Positions 42,985 through 52,055 are shown, counted from the first letter of the stretch. The stretch: 64,000 bases of DNA from an uncultured Sphingomonas sp. (GCA_913776045.1 CAJYOI010000003.1:1-64000), one strand, 5' to 3'. Numbers and translations are program-made. The notes: generated from the sequence alone by a model not told the origin.

Positions 42985-44166
42985 ATGTTCGGCGCCATCT
43001 ATACCGGCCTCAGCGGCCTGAATGCCTATTCGCGCGGGCTGCAACAGGTCAGCAACAACGTTACCAACCTGAACACCACCGGCTTCAAGGGCGCGATGGT
43101 GACCTTCCAGAACCTGCACGGCGCGCGGGGGTCGGGTGGGCTGTCCTACACTGCGAACGGCGACGGTGCAGGAAACGGCGTCAGCCTCGGCGAACCGGGG
43201 CTGAATTTGAAACAGGGTGAGCTGCGTACGACCGAACGCGACCTTGACCTGGCGGTCGATGGCAACGGCTTCCTCGTTCTGCTCGACGGCGACAAGACGC
43301 TCTATGCGCGCACCGGCAGTTTCGAGGTCGATCCGTCGGGCTTCGTCGTCCTGTCGGGCACCAGTTACCGGCTCGCGACGCTCGATGCGTCGAACCACCC
43401 GGTCAGCCTCTCGCTCGACGCCCGCCGCACGAACGCGCCCAAGGCGACGACCAGCATCAGCTTCAGCGACAATCTGTCGTCGAGCGCGAAGACCTTCACC
43501 GTCAGCGATCTGAAGGTGTACGACGCGGCGGGCGGCGCGCACGCGTGGCGCGCGACCTTCACCAAGGATGCGACGGCAGGCACGAACGCCTGGACCGTGG
43601 CGGTGACGGACGACAAAGGCACCGCGATCGGCAGCAAGACGCTGAACTTCACCCACGGCATTGTCGACGCCGCGACCGCGAAACTGGATTTCACCGATAC
43701 GGCGTCCAGCCTGACCGTGACGCTCGATTTCTCGCGCGGCGTCACGTCCTTTTCCGGCGGGGACGTCTCGACGTTGCGGTCGGCGAAGATCGACGGTTAC
43801 ACGACCGGTGCGATCACCGGCGTATCGGTCGATACCACAGGCCATCTGCAAGTCAGCTATTCGAACGGGCAGAAGGACGATTTGGGCGCGCTGGCGCTGT
43901 CCGACTTCCGCAGCCCCGGCGCGCTCGAACAGCGGGGAAGTGGCGTATTCGCCCAGTCGCAGCCCGGTGCGGTCGATTATCTTGCGAGCAGCGACCCGCG
44001 GGTCGGCGAGGTGAGGACCAAGCGGCTGGAGGCGTCGAATGTCGATCTGTCGCAGCAGTTCGGCGACCTGATCCTTATCCAGCGCGGGTTCCAGGCATCG
44101 TCGCAGGTCGTCAGCGTGTCGAACGACATGATTCAACAGCTGTTCGGCATCCGCGGCCAGGGCTGA
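42985..44166 (+). CDS. flgE: Flagellar hook protein FlgE
   Basis: 393 aa. MFGAIYTGLSGLNAYSRGLQ and VSNNVTNLNTTGFKGAMVTF at the N-terminus, DLDLAVDGNGFLVLLDGDKT, and the C-terminal VDLSQQFGDLILIQRGFQAS with SSQVVSVSNDMIQQLFGI. The start is taken as MFGAIY (42985), after GGGAGAAG; a 10-residue longer frame is possible. Hook-type filament; overlap of one base with the next gene. Confidence 0.92.
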   Translation: MFGAIYTGLSGLNAYSRGLQQVSNNVTNLNTTGFKGAMVTFQNLHGARGSGGLSYTANGDGAGNGVSLGEPGLNLKQGELRTTERDLDLAVDGNGFLVLLDGDKTLYARTGSFEVDPSGFVVLSGTSYRLATLDASNHPVSLSLDARRTNAPKATTSISFSDNLSSSAKTFTVSDLKVYDAAGGAHAWRATFTKDATAGTNAWTVAVTDDKGTAIGSKTLNFTHGIVDAATAKLDFTDTASSLTVTLDFSRGVTSFSGGDVSTLRSAKIDGYTTGAITGVSVDTTGHLQVSYSNGQKDDLGALALSDFRSPGALEQRGSGVFAQSQPGAVDYLASSDPRVGEVRTKRLEASNVDLSQQFGDLILIQRGFQASSQVVSVSNDMIQQLFGIRGQG

Positions 44167-44891
44167 TGAACGGCGAAGACTGGCTACCGCCCGAAACGGC
44201 GGTCCCCGCAGCGCTCGATCGGCGGATCGCGGAGCTGGTCGCCGACTGGTCCGCGCGCTGGTTCGTCGGCGCGGGGCCGGAGGTACAGGGGCTGTCCCGC
44301 CGTGGCGGCGGCGGTGGTGAGAATTGGCGTGGACCGCCCGGTGGCGTGACGCTTCGCGTGCCGGCAGACGCGGTCGCGGCGCTCGGCGGACGGGCGCTCG
44401 ACGTTCCCGCGACCGATCGCCGGGCAAGCGATCGCGAGTTGCTCGAGGCGGTCGGCGAGGACGTGCTGACCGACCTGCATCAACGCCTGGCAGCGCTGGT
44501 CGGCCCGGCGGACGCGCCTTGGACGCCGCTGTTCACGGCCCCAAGCCGCACCGCAATGATCGGCGACCTCACGCTCGGCCTGACCGATGCGGCGTTCGCC
44601 CGATTGGCGCGCGAAGCGATGGCGCAAACCGGCTACGGCCCGCTCGGCGACGGCGGCCAGGCGCTGGCGCGACAGCGTATCCGGCTGGGTGCATCGGTCG
44701 GCGGTGCGCGGCTGGCGTTCGGCGACCTCCATGCGCTGGCGATCGGTGACGTCGTCGTCCTCGACCATGCGCTCGACGCGCCGCTGGCACTGACCGCCGA
44801 CCATGTCCGCCTTACTGCCGGACGCGGCATGATCGCGATCGATAGCGAAGCCACCCTCCGCATCACCCAGACCATAGCGAGTGTATCGTGA
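44166..44891 (+). CDS. FliM-position SpoA-domain C-ring protein
   Basis: 241 aa. Only the C-terminus is family-like: a SpoA domain (QRIRLGASVGGARLAFGDLH, then LAIGDVVVLDHALDAPLALT). The long N-terminal part (begins MNGEDWLPPETAVPAALDRR) does not show the FliM CheC-like middle domain clearly, nor the N-terminal switch motif that binds CheY. Position before fliN suggests a reduced FliM, or an SctQ-like protein. Such a protein would not be expected to respond to CheY-P (inference). Confidence 0.7.
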   Translation: MNGEDWLPPETAVPAALDRRIAELVADWSARWFVGAGPEVQGLSRRGGGGGENWRGPPGGVTLRVPADAVAALGGRALDVPATDRRASDRELLEAVGEDVLTDLHQRLAALVGPADAPWTPLFTAPSRTAMIGDLTLGLTDAAFARLAREAMAQTGYGPLGDGGQALARQRIRLGASVGGARLAFGDLHALAIGDVVVLDHALDAPLALTADHVRLTAGRGMIAIDSEATLRITQTIASVS

Positions 44892-45160
44892 CCGACACCA
44901 CCACCCATTCGACCGGCACCGTCAGCGCGACTCTGATGGCGGCGGTGACCGTCGAGTTGCAGGCGCATCTGGGCCATGCCGCGATGACCGTCGGCGCGTT
45001 GACCGCGCTGGAGCTCGGCGCAGTCGTGGCGCTGGATGCGACGATCGATCGGCTGGTCGAATTGCGACTGAACGACGTGGTGGTCGCACGCGGCGAATTG
45101 GTGACCGTGGGCGAAACCTTCGGCGTGCGCCTGACCGAGGTGGTGGCGTGGCCGGAATGA
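44888..45160 (+). CDS. fliN: C-ring protein FliN
   Basis: 90 aa, GTG start, a single SpoA domain: VTVELQAHLGHAAMTVGALT, LELGAVVALDATIDRLVELR, LNDVVVARGELVTVGETFGV. Length and strand order match FliN. With the preceding SpoA protein it makes the base of a C-ring-like structure. Confidence 0.92.
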   Translation: MTDTTTHSTGTVSATLMAAVTVELQAHLGHAAMTVGALTALELGAVVALDATIDRLVELRLNDVVVARGELVTVGETFGVRLTEVVAWPE

Positions 45161-45501
45161 CGGTCCGGGTCGCGGCGGCGGCACCGCAGCTCGGCGGGGG
45201 CGGGGGCCTCGATGTGTCGGCCGTCCGTATCCTCGCAGCGCTTGTCCTGTCGCTCGCCATAGCCGGGGCGGTGATCCTGATGCTGCGCCGGGGTGGTGGG
45301 CGGATCGACCTGTCCGCGCTGCGCCTTCCGACCCGCGTCGTGGGTGCCCGCCGGATCGCGCCGATCGAGACGCGACGGATCAGCGCGCACGCCGACCTCT
45401 GCCTCGTTCGCTGCGACGGCATCGATTACCTTATCTTGTCGTCCGCGGGTCAGCAGCAGGTTCTGCGTGAGACGGCTGTCGTAGCGGAGCCGCTGCCGTG
45501 A
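45157..45501 (+). CDS. fliO: Export gate assembly protein FliO-like
   Basis: 114 aa. One membrane helix (AVRILAALVLSLAIAGAVIL) followed by a small beta domain (RRIAPIETRRISAHADLCLV, then IDYLILSSAGQQQVLRET) like FliO. Position between fliN and fliP supports it. ATG 45157 is preferred; GTG 45148 would lengthen it slightly. Confidence 0.85.
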   Translation: MTVRVAAAAPQLGGGGGLDVSAVRILAALVLSLAIAGAVILMLRRGGGRIDLSALRLPTRVVGARRIAPIETRRISAHADLCLVRCDGIDYLILSSAGQQQVLRETAVVAEPLP

Positions 45502-46175
45502 TCGCGCTCGCCTCCATAGCCGGTACGCTGCCCCCGATGACCGATGCGACGGGCAGCGACGTCGTGCGTACCGTGCTGATCCTCACGGTGATCGCGGTGC
45601 TGCCGGCGATCGTCATCAGCATGACCAGCTTCATCCGCACGGTCATCGTGCTGTCGATCGTTCGTCACGCCTTCGGCATGCCGGAAACGCCGCCCAACCC
45701 GGTGCTGGTCGCGCTGGCGCTGTTCCTGACCGCTTTCACGATGGCGCCGACCTTCGACGCGATCAACCAGGACGCGCTGAAGCCGCTGATGGCCGGGCGG
45801 ATCGGTGTCGAACAGGCGATGACCGCCGGGGCGGCCCCCCTGCGCGCCTTCATGCTCGCGCAGACCCGCGACAGCGACCTGCAGGCGATCTACGCGATCG
45901 CCAAGACCCCGCTGCCGCGACGCGCCGCCGACGTGGACACGCTGAAGCTGGCACCAGCCTTCATACTCAACGAACTGCGCGTGTCTTTCACCATCGGCTT
46001 CGTCATCCTGCTTCCGTTCCTGTTGATCGATCTGGTGGTCGCCAGCCTGCTGCTCGCGCTGGGGATGATGATGGTACCGCCGACGACGATCTCGCTGCCG
46101 ATCAAGATCCTGATGTTCGTGCTGATCGACGGGTGGAGCCTGGTGCTGGAAGGGGTGCTGGGCAGCTTTCGATGA
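45498..46175 (+). CDS. fliP: Export gate protein FliP
   Basis: 225 aa, GTG start. Core FliP/SctR: VISMTSFIRTVIVLSIVRHA, NPVLVALALFLTAFTMAPTF, and LAPAFILNELRVSFTIGFVI with LLPFLLIDLVVASLLLALGM. Four membrane helices. The MMMVPPTTISLPIK region is typical. Forms the export gate with FliQ and FliR, encoded on the other strand. Confidence 0.95.
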   Translation: MIALASIAGTLPPMTDATGSDVVRTVLILTVIAVLPAIVISMTSFIRTVIVLSIVRHAFGMPETPPNPVLVALALFLTAFTMAPTFDAINQDALKPLMAGRIGVEQAMTAGAAPLRAFMLAQTRDSDLQAIYAIAKTPLPRRAADVDTLKLAPAFILNELRVSFTIGFVILLPFLLIDLVVASLLLALGMMMVPPTTISLPIKILMFVLIDGWSLVLEGVLGSFR

Positions 46176-46897
46176 GGGGCGTGTCGGGCCTCGATCTCGT
46201 CGCGGTGCCGCCGCGCGTGGAAGCTTCGCTGTGGCGCCGGTTGCGATTTGGCCGCGAGGTTCGGTGTCGCGAACAGTTGTTCGTCCGCTACCGCGCGCTC
46301 GCTCGCGCCATCGCCCGTCGCCAGCTGCGCCGCCGGCCGCTCAAGGGCACGGAGATCGGCGATTTCGAGCATTTCGCCTATGAAGGGCTGCTCCAGGCGA
46401 TCGACCGTTTCGACCCGCTGCGTGGCATTGCGTTCGGGGCGTACGCCCGACGGCGGATCGTCGGCTGCATCGCCGATGGCGCTGCCCGGATGAACGAGGT
46501 CGATGCGTTTCACGGCTATCGCCAGCGCCGCGAGGCCGAACGCGCCCGCTCACTGGCCGACGCCCCGCCGGCCTCCGACGATCCGGTAACGATGCTGGCG
46601 GCGCTGGCGGCCGGCCTGGCGATCGGAGTGATGCTCGAAGGGGCAGGGGTGGTGATGTCGCCGCAGGCGGTCGACCCCGCGCGCAACGGCTATGAAAGCC
46701 TCGCATGGCGCGAACTGACCGCGCGACTCGCGGACGGCATCGATCGCCTGTCCGAACGCGACGCGTTCATCCTGCGCCAGCACTACGAAGCCGGCGTCAG
46801 CTTCGCGCAGATCGCCGCCCTGCTCGGCCTGACCAAGGGGCGGGTTTCGCAACTTCACGCGCAGGCCATTGCGGCGCTGCGACGACATTTGGGGTAA
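46172..46897 (+). CDS. fliA: FliA-type (sigma-28) RNA polymerase sigma factor
   Basis: 241 aa. Region 2 near FEHFAYEGLLQAIDRFDPLR followed by GIAFGAYARRRIVGCIADGA; region 4 near ERDAFILRQHYEAGVSFAQI, then LTKGRVSQLHAQAIAALRRH. Between them is an Ala/Pro-rich, unusual linker with a hydrophobic stretch. It overlaps fliP by four bases, so it is made in the operon it may drive. A likely control point for this system. Confidence 0.88.
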   Translation: MRGVSGLDLVAVPPRVEASLWRRLRFGREVRCREQLFVRYRALARAIARRQLRRRPLKGTEIGDFEHFAYEGLLQAIDRFDPLRGIAFGAYARRRIVGCIADGAARMNEVDAFHGYRQRREAERARSLADAPPASDDPVTMLAALAAGLAIGVMLEGAGVVMSPQAVDPARNGYESLAWRELTARLADGIDRLSERDAFILRQHYEAGVSFAQIAALLGLTKGRVSQLHAQAIAALRRHLG

Positions 46898-46907
46898 GGT
46901 GACGGCC

Positions 46908-47474
46908 ATGACGATATGCGACGACGAAGCGATGGGCGGACTGCTTGGTGTGATGCGCTCGGGCGCGGGCGACGCGCTGGCGCTGGCCGACCAGCTGATC
47001 GCCGACCACCCCGATGATGCGCGGCTGCATTTCCTTCGGGGGTCGATGCTGGCCGGCGCGGGGCGGTCGATCGAGGCGCATGCCGCGCTGTCGCAGGCGG
47101 TCGCGCTGGCACCGGACTTCGCGCTGGCACGGTTCCAGCTCGGATTTTTCGAACTGACCTCGGGCGAAGCGGACGCTGCACGCGACACATGGGCGCCGCT
47201 GCGCGACAGGCCGGGCCACTATCTCACGACCTTCGTGGACGGGCTGACGCACCTGATCCACGATCGCTTCGCCGAGGCGGCGGACACGCTTCGCGCGGGC
47301 ATCGCGGCGAACGACGACAACCCGCCGCTCAACACAGATATGCAACTGATCGTTACCAGGTGCGAGGAGGCGCTGCGCGCGACCGCACCGACTCCGGCCA
47401 CCGCGCCGCGTGAGGAGGCGTCGGCCACGTCCTTCCTGCTCGGCCAGCTCGGCGACCGCGGCACGACGCACTGA
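46908..47474 (+). CDS. Tetratricopeptide-repeat protein after fliA
   Basis: 188 aa, about four TPR-like helix pairs (ADQLIADHPDDARLHFLRGS, AALSQAVALAPDFALARFQL and others). ATG 46908 has AAGGTGA upstream. Possible chaperone or assembly factor of the export system; the substrate is unknown. It is 10 bases after the sigma gene and overlaps the next gene by one base. Confidence 0.75.
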   Translation: MTICDDEAMGGLLGVMRSGAGDALALADQLIADHPDDARLHFLRGSMLAGAGRSIEAHAALSQAVALAPDFALARFQLGFFELTSGEADAARDTWAPLRDRPGHYLTTFVDGLTHLIHDRFAEAADTLRAGIAANDDNPPLNTDMQLIVTRCEEALRATAPTPATAPREEASATSFLLGQLGDRGTTH

Positions 47475-47809
47475 TGACTCGGGTTACCGGAACCGACCAG
47501 CTGCTGATGCTGCTGCGCGAACGGCTGACGCGAACGGCGCGGGGCGCCGTAGGGGCGCGGTCCACCGCCGTCGTCGGCGCTCTGCCGCCGATCGAACGCC
47601 TGCGCCTGTCGGGTGCGATCGCGGCGGTCGACGATCGTCAGCGTCGCCGCGCAGTCGTGCACGCGCTGCTGCTCGACGAACTCGGCGATCCGGTCGCCAA
47701 CGATGCTGATTTCCACAGGGTGCTCGACCGGGTGATGGGCATGATCGATGCGATGCCCGGCGGCACCGATCTGATCGACCGTGCCACCGTGCGGTTGCGC
47801 GGCGGTTAG
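47474..47809 (+). CDS. Unknown 111-aa protein closing the flagellar-type operon
   Basis: 111 aa. Not recognised: Arg/Ala/Leu-rich, helical (LLMLLRERLTRTARGAVGAR, RQRRRAVVHALLLDELGDPV, then ANDADFHRVLDRVMGMID). The LLLDELGDPVANDADFHRVL segment suggests a structured helical domain. It is coupled to the TPR gene (TGATG). Its TAG overlaps the TAA of the opposing TPR gene in the bases TTAG (47806-47809). Confidence 0.6.
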   Translation: MTRVTGTDQLLMLLRERLTRTARGAVGARSTAVVGALPPIERLRLSGAIAAVDDRQRRRAVVHALLLDELGDPVANDADFHRVLDRVMGMIDAMPGGTDLIDRATVRLRGG

Positions 47810-48942
47810 CCCCGCTTCGCGGACAGCCGCGCCATCGCCTGTCCGATCGTCCGGCCCGATGCATCGACCGGCGTCCGCATTGCCAGCGCGACGATCCGCT
47901 GCGCGGTTTTCGCATCGCCCGCTGCGTTCGCCAGCATCGCGCTGGCCAAGGCGGCGGAAAAGCTGTCTCGGTCGAGCCGCAGCGCGATCTCGGTTCGGCG
48001 CCTCGCCTCGTCCAGGTCGCCCGTCGCCAGGCTGACCACTGCCAGCGAACCCTGCGTTTCGCCGAAGCTGTCGTCGATCGCCGAGGCCCGCTCGAACCGC
48101 GCCTTGGCTGTCGCCATGTCACCCGCCAGGACATGGGCCCAGCCGGCCGCGATCCAGGAGCCGAGATGCGTCCCGAACCGCTCTGCCCCGGCATCGAGAT
48201 CGTCCGCCGCCGCGGCGGGATCGTCGCCGTACAGTGCGACCAGCCCCCGGCCGATCCGCGCGCGCGGATGATGGGGATCGCGGGCCAGCACCGCTTCGAA
48301 CGCCCGCGCCGCGGTCGTTACGTCGTCGGCGTTCAGCGCCAGCGTCGCCGCGGTCACCAGCGCGTCGGGATGATCGCCTGCGCGACGGGCAGTTTCCCGC
48401 GCGAGGTCGAGCTCCTCAGCGTCGATCGCCAGCGTGGACACGGTCGCGTTCAGGCCTCGATGGTCGGGAAATGAGCCAAGCGCGGTTCGGGCGAAAGCAA
48501 GTCCTTCATCCATCGCGCCAGCCTCGTGCAGCAATCCGACGTACAATTGTGCCGCTGCGCCGTTCGACAGCGCGACGTCATCATCGATCGCCGCCAGCGC
48601 CTCTGCCTTGCGGCCGTCCATCGCCAGGGCCCAGCCCAGGTTGAACCGTATCGCTGCCGCATCTTCGCCCCCCGCGATCAGACCGGCGAATGTCTCCGCC
48701 GCATCCGACCAATCTCCGCGGGCCATGGCGATCAGTCCGGCGAGATGACGGCTCGCCGGCGTCGCGCCCGCCGCCCGGTCGTGCCGCGCGACCAGATCGG
48801 CCGCCGCGTCATAGTTTCGCTCGGCGTAGGCGGCCTGTGCCGTGTCGAACAAGAGGTCGGGGTTGGCGGGATCGCTGTCCAACAGCTCGGCCAGAATTAC
48901 GTAGGGCGGGGCGTCGGCATCGCTGGTCATGGGGGCTTCCAT
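47806..48942 (-). CDS. Tetratricopeptide-repeat protein after flhA
   Basis: 378 aa, many TPR-like helix pairs (ADDVTTAARAFEAVLARDPH, DMATAKARFERASAIDDSFG). No signal peptide. It follows flhA with overlap (TGATG), so it is coupled to the export-gate gene. Possible cytosolic chaperone or scaffold. Alternative start at 48930. Not recognised as a named flagellar protein. Confidence 0.75.
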   Translation of the reverse strand: MEAPMTSDADAPPYVILAELLDSDPANPDLLFDTAQAAYAERNYDAAADLVARHDRAAGATPASRHLAGLIAMARGDWSDAAETFAGLIAGGEDAAAIRFNLGWALAMDGRKAEALAAIDDDVALSNGAAAQLYVGLLHEAGAMDEGLAFARTALGSFPDHRGLNATVSTLAIDAEELDLARETARRAGDHPDALVTAATLALNADDVTTAARAFEAVLARDPHHPRARIGRGLVALYGDDPAAAADDLDAGAERFGTHLGSWIAAGWAHVLAGDMATAKARFERASAIDDSFGETQGSLAVVSLATGDLDEARRRTEIALRLDRDSFSAALASAMLANAAGDAKTAQRIVALAMRTPVDASGRTIGQAMARLSAKRG

Positions 48943-50975
48943 CAGGTGTCCAGGCGGACGACGTCAAAGGATTTCAGCGTGATCCGGGTCGGGATTTCGC
49001 TGACCGACAGCACCGACAGGTTCGGCAGGCTGCGGCGGGTCAGACCGCGGATATGACGGCGCAGATCTGCGCCGCACAGCAGCACGGGCGCGCGGCCCTG
49101 GCGGAACATCGCCTCGGTCAGCGGCGATAGGCCGCGGATCAATTGTTCGGCCAGCCGCGGCTCGACCGCCATCGATGCGCCGGCATGCGCCGCGGCGATG
49201 CTGGTCGACAGCTGGTTCTCGATCCGCGGGTCGAGGCTGAGGACCGCCAGGTCCGCATGCCGACCGCGCAACTGATGACAGATGGCATGGGCCAGACGCT
49301 GGCGGATGTGTTCGGTCAGTTCGACCGGGTCCTTCTGCGTGCGGGCGACATCGACCAGATGCTCGACGATCAGGTCGATGTTGGCGATCGACACGCCTTC
49401 CCCAAGCAAGGTCTGCAGCACGCGCTGGACGTCGGATACAGACAGGATCTGGGGGATCAGTTCCTCGACCAACCCGGGCTGACGGCGGCGGACGTCCTCC
49501 AGCAGCTGGGCGGTCGCGGCGCGGGTCATGAGAGTCGCCGCCTCGCCGCGCATGATCTCGCCAAAATGGGTCATGAAGACGGTGACCGGGTCGATGACGG
49601 TATAGCCGGCCGTGCGCGCGCTGTCGGCCGCGTCCGGCGCAATCCACCAGGCGCCAAGGCCGAAGGCGGGGTCGACGGTCGCGATGCCGTCCAGCGGCTT
49701 GGTCGCAGCCTGGCTCGTGACCGCGAGCATCCGATCGGCGTGGATCGTGCCGACCGCGTAGCGCGCGCCGAACAGGCGGACTTCGTAATCGTCGTCGCCG
49801 ATCCCGCTGCCCTCTATCAGTTTGGCTGCCGGGAAAGCGACGCCGAACTGGTCTTCATGCGCGCGGCGGGCGGCGGCGATCCGGTCCATAAAAAGGGTTT
49901 CCTCCGCCCGCCAGGCCGCGAGCAGCGTGGCGCCCAGCCGTACCTCCAGCGTCGGTGCGACGGTGACACCGCCGGCCTCCGTTACATCCGCCACCGGCGC
50001 CTCGGCCGCAGCACGACGGATGCGCCACCACGCGGCGAACGCCAGCGCGGCGATGATCGCGATCGGCCATTTCGGCATCCCCGGCAACAACAGCAGCGCG
50101 AGCAGGACGGCCGCGACGATCAACGGCACGCGCGGCACCGATCCCAGCTGGCGGAACACTTCGGTCGACAGCTCGCGATCGGCGGCGGAACGGGTGACGA
50201 TGATGCCGGTCGCAATCGAGATGATCAGCGCAGGCAATTGCGTCGCGATGCCGTCGCCGATCGTCAGCAGCGTGAAGCGCTGCAACGCCTCCGACCACTC
50301 CATGCCCATCTGAGTCATACCGACGATCCAGCCGGCGATGATGTTGATCAGCAGGATGATGATCCCGGCGATCGCGTCGCCCTTCACGAACTTCGACGCG
50401 CCGTCCATTGCGCCGTAGAAGGACGCTTCCTTCTCCAGCTCGGAACGGCGACGCACGGCTTCGTCCCGATCGATCAGGCCCATGTTCAGGTCGGCGTCGA
50501 TGCTCATCTGCTGGCCCGGCATCGAATCGAGCGTGAAGCGCGCCGCGACCTCCGAAACGCGCTGCGCGCCGCTCGTCACCACGACATATTGCACAACGAC
50601 CAGGATCGCGAAGACGACCAGGCCGATCACGAAATTGCCGCGCACCGCGAAGGCGCCGATCGACCCGATGACGTGCCCCGCATCCGCACCCGTCAGGATC
50701 AGCCGCGTCGCCGCGACGTTCAGCGACAGACGATAGAGCGTCGCGACCAGCAGCAGCGAGGGGAAGGTCGAGAATTCGACCGGCCGCCCGACGTAGAAGG
50801 TCATCAGCATGATCGTCAGGCCGAGCCCGAAGTTGGTGATGATCGCCAGATCGAGCAACGGCGCCGGAATCGGCGCGAACAGGATGACCAGGATCGCGAC
50901 CGTCGCGACGACCAGCGCCAGATCCTTGTAGCTGCGGGCACCGCTCGCGGTCGGGGCTTGAGCGATCGTCGTCAT
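48942..50975 (-). CDS. flhA: Export gate protein FlhA
   Basis: 677 aa, full length. Eight N-terminal membrane helices, FHIPEP-type block RPVEFSTFPSLLLVATLYRL with SLNVAATRLIL, GASKFVKGDAIAGIIILLIN, and GDGIATQLPALIISIATGII. The cytosolic domain has VIDPVTVFMTHFGEIMRGEA and VEELIPQILSVSDVQRVLQT. Start overlaps flhB by four bases. It is the major export-gate protein. Confidence 0.96.
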   Translation of the reverse strand: MTTIAQAPTASGARSYKDLALVVATVAILVILFAPIPAPLLDLAIITNFGLGLTIMLMTFYVGRPVEFSTFPSLLLVATLYRLSLNVAATRLILTGADAGHVIGSIGAFAVRGNFVIGLVVFAILVVVQYVVVTSGAQRVSEVAARFTLDSMPGQQMSIDADLNMGLIDRDEAVRRRSELEKEASFYGAMDGASKFVKGDAIAGIIILLINIIAGWIVGMTQMGMEWSEALQRFTLLTIGDGIATQLPALIISIATGIIVTRSAADRELSTEVFRQLGSVPRVPLIVAAVLLALLLLPGMPKWPIAIIAALAFAAWWRIRRAAAEAPVADVTEAGGVTVAPTLEVRLGATLLAAWRAEETLFMDRIAAARRAHEDQFGVAFPAAKLIEGSGIGDDDYEVRLFGARYAVGTIHADRMLAVTSQAATKPLDGIATVDPAFGLGAWWIAPDAADSARTAGYTVIDPVTVFMTHFGEIMRGEAATLMTRAATAQLLEDVRRRQPGLVEELIPQILSVSDVQRVLQTLLGEGVSIANIDLIVEHLVDVARTQKDPVELTEHIRQRLAHAICHQLRGRHADLAVLSLDPRIENQLSTSIAAAHAGASMAVEPRLAEQLIRGLSPLTEAMFRQGRAPVLLCGADLRRHIRGLTRRSLPNLSVLSVSEIPTRITLKSFDVVRLDT

Positions 50976-52051
50976 GGGCGTGTCGGGTCCTGGGGCGTTG
51001 GGCGGCGGTGCTGGATGTAGAGTTCGGCGACCGCCTCGAACCGATCGGGCGGAATCGTCGCACCGATCGCGCAGGCGCGGTAGAGTGCACGCGCGAGCGG
51101 CGGGTCGGCGACGACCGGTACGCCGTGGCGATGCGCCTCCGCCTTCAGCAGCAGGGCGTGCGCGTTGCGGCCCTTGGTGCTGACTTCGGGCGCGATCATC
51201 CGGGTGTCGTCATAGGTCAGCGCGACCGCGAAATGCTCGGGATTGACGACCAGCAGATCGGACCCGGCGACCGCACCAAGGCCTTTCCCCTGCGCGACCA
51301 GTTCGCCGTGCAGTTGCTTGCGGCGACGCTTGATTCGCGGTTCGCCTTCGCGGTCCTTGTGCTCCTTGGTAACCTCGCGCCGGCTCATCCGCATCTGCTT
51401 GGTGAATTCGCGACGGACGAGGATCTGGTCGAGGATGGCGAAAAAGGCTGCCAGACCGAGGAACGACAGAATCAGCCGCAGCGCGACCGCCGACAGCGCC
51501 TCGACCAGCCGTTCGCCGTCGACCACCGTCAACGCGAACCGGTCGTAGGCATAGCGCAGCGTCAGCCACGTCGCGGCGGCGTAGGCGGCCGTCTTGAAAA
51601 GCGCCTTCAGCGCCTCCCGCGGCATCCGCATAGAGAGCATCCGTTTCAGGCCCTTGGCGGGATTGAGCCGGCTGAAATCGGGCTTCAGCGGATGCGTCGT
51701 GAAGATGAAACCGCGCAACTGGACCAGTTCCAACAGGATGACCACGGCCATCATCGTTCCCCCGAGCAGCGACAGGGGCGCCACGGCCGCATGCAGCACG
51801 TCGCCCGCCAACGCGGCCGCGCGATCTGGTTCGGTCGCGCGGGCGATGCCGCCCGACAGTCCGATGCGCATCGCTTGTGCCAGCGTGTGGGCCGATCGCT
51901 CGCCGGCTGCCAGGACGAACCCGGCCAGCGCGATCAGCATCGCGAGGAACCCGACTTCCAGGCTGCGCGCGACGGATCCCCGTTCGCGCGCCTTTTGCAG
52001 CTTGAACGGCGTTGGCGCCTCACTGCGGTTCTGGTCCTGTCCCTCCGCCAC
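50972..52051 (-). CDS. flhB: Export specificity switch protein FlhB, NPEH variant
   Basis: 359 aa. N-terminal GQDQNRSEAPTPFKLQKARE, four membrane helices, then SRREVTKEHKDREGEPRIKR. The autocleavage motif normally NPTH reads NPEH in LLVVNPEHFAVALTYDD, verified against the bases near 51235-51260; Asn, Pro and His are kept, Thr is Glu. The C-terminus KGRNAHALLLKAEAHRHGVP is normal. The GTG at 52051, four bases after the fliR stop, is preferred to 52087. Confidence 0.93.
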   Translation of the reverse strand: MAEGQDQNRSEAPTPFKLQKARERGSVARSLEVGFLAMLIALAGFVLAAGERSAHTLAQAMRIGLSGGIARATEPDRAAALAGDVLHAAVAPLSLLGGTMMAVVILLELVQLRGFIFTTHPLKPDFSRLNPAKGLKRMLSMRMPREALKALFKTAAYAAATWLTLRYAYDRFALTVVDGERLVEALSAVALRLILSFLGLAAFFAILDQILVRREFTKQMRMSRREVTKEHKDREGEPRIKRRRKQLHGELVAQGKGLGAVAGSDLLVVNPEHFAVALTYDDTRMIAPEVSTKGRNAHALLLKAEAHRHGVPVVADPPLARALYRACAIGATIPPDRFEAVAELYIQHRRPTPQDPTRP

Positions 52052-52055
52052 CGGC

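Noticed and set aside
49143..51020. Long plus-strand frame opposite flhA
   Set aside because: Antisense shadow of flhA, rich in Arg, Asp and Gln with no domain; flhA is clear on the other strand.
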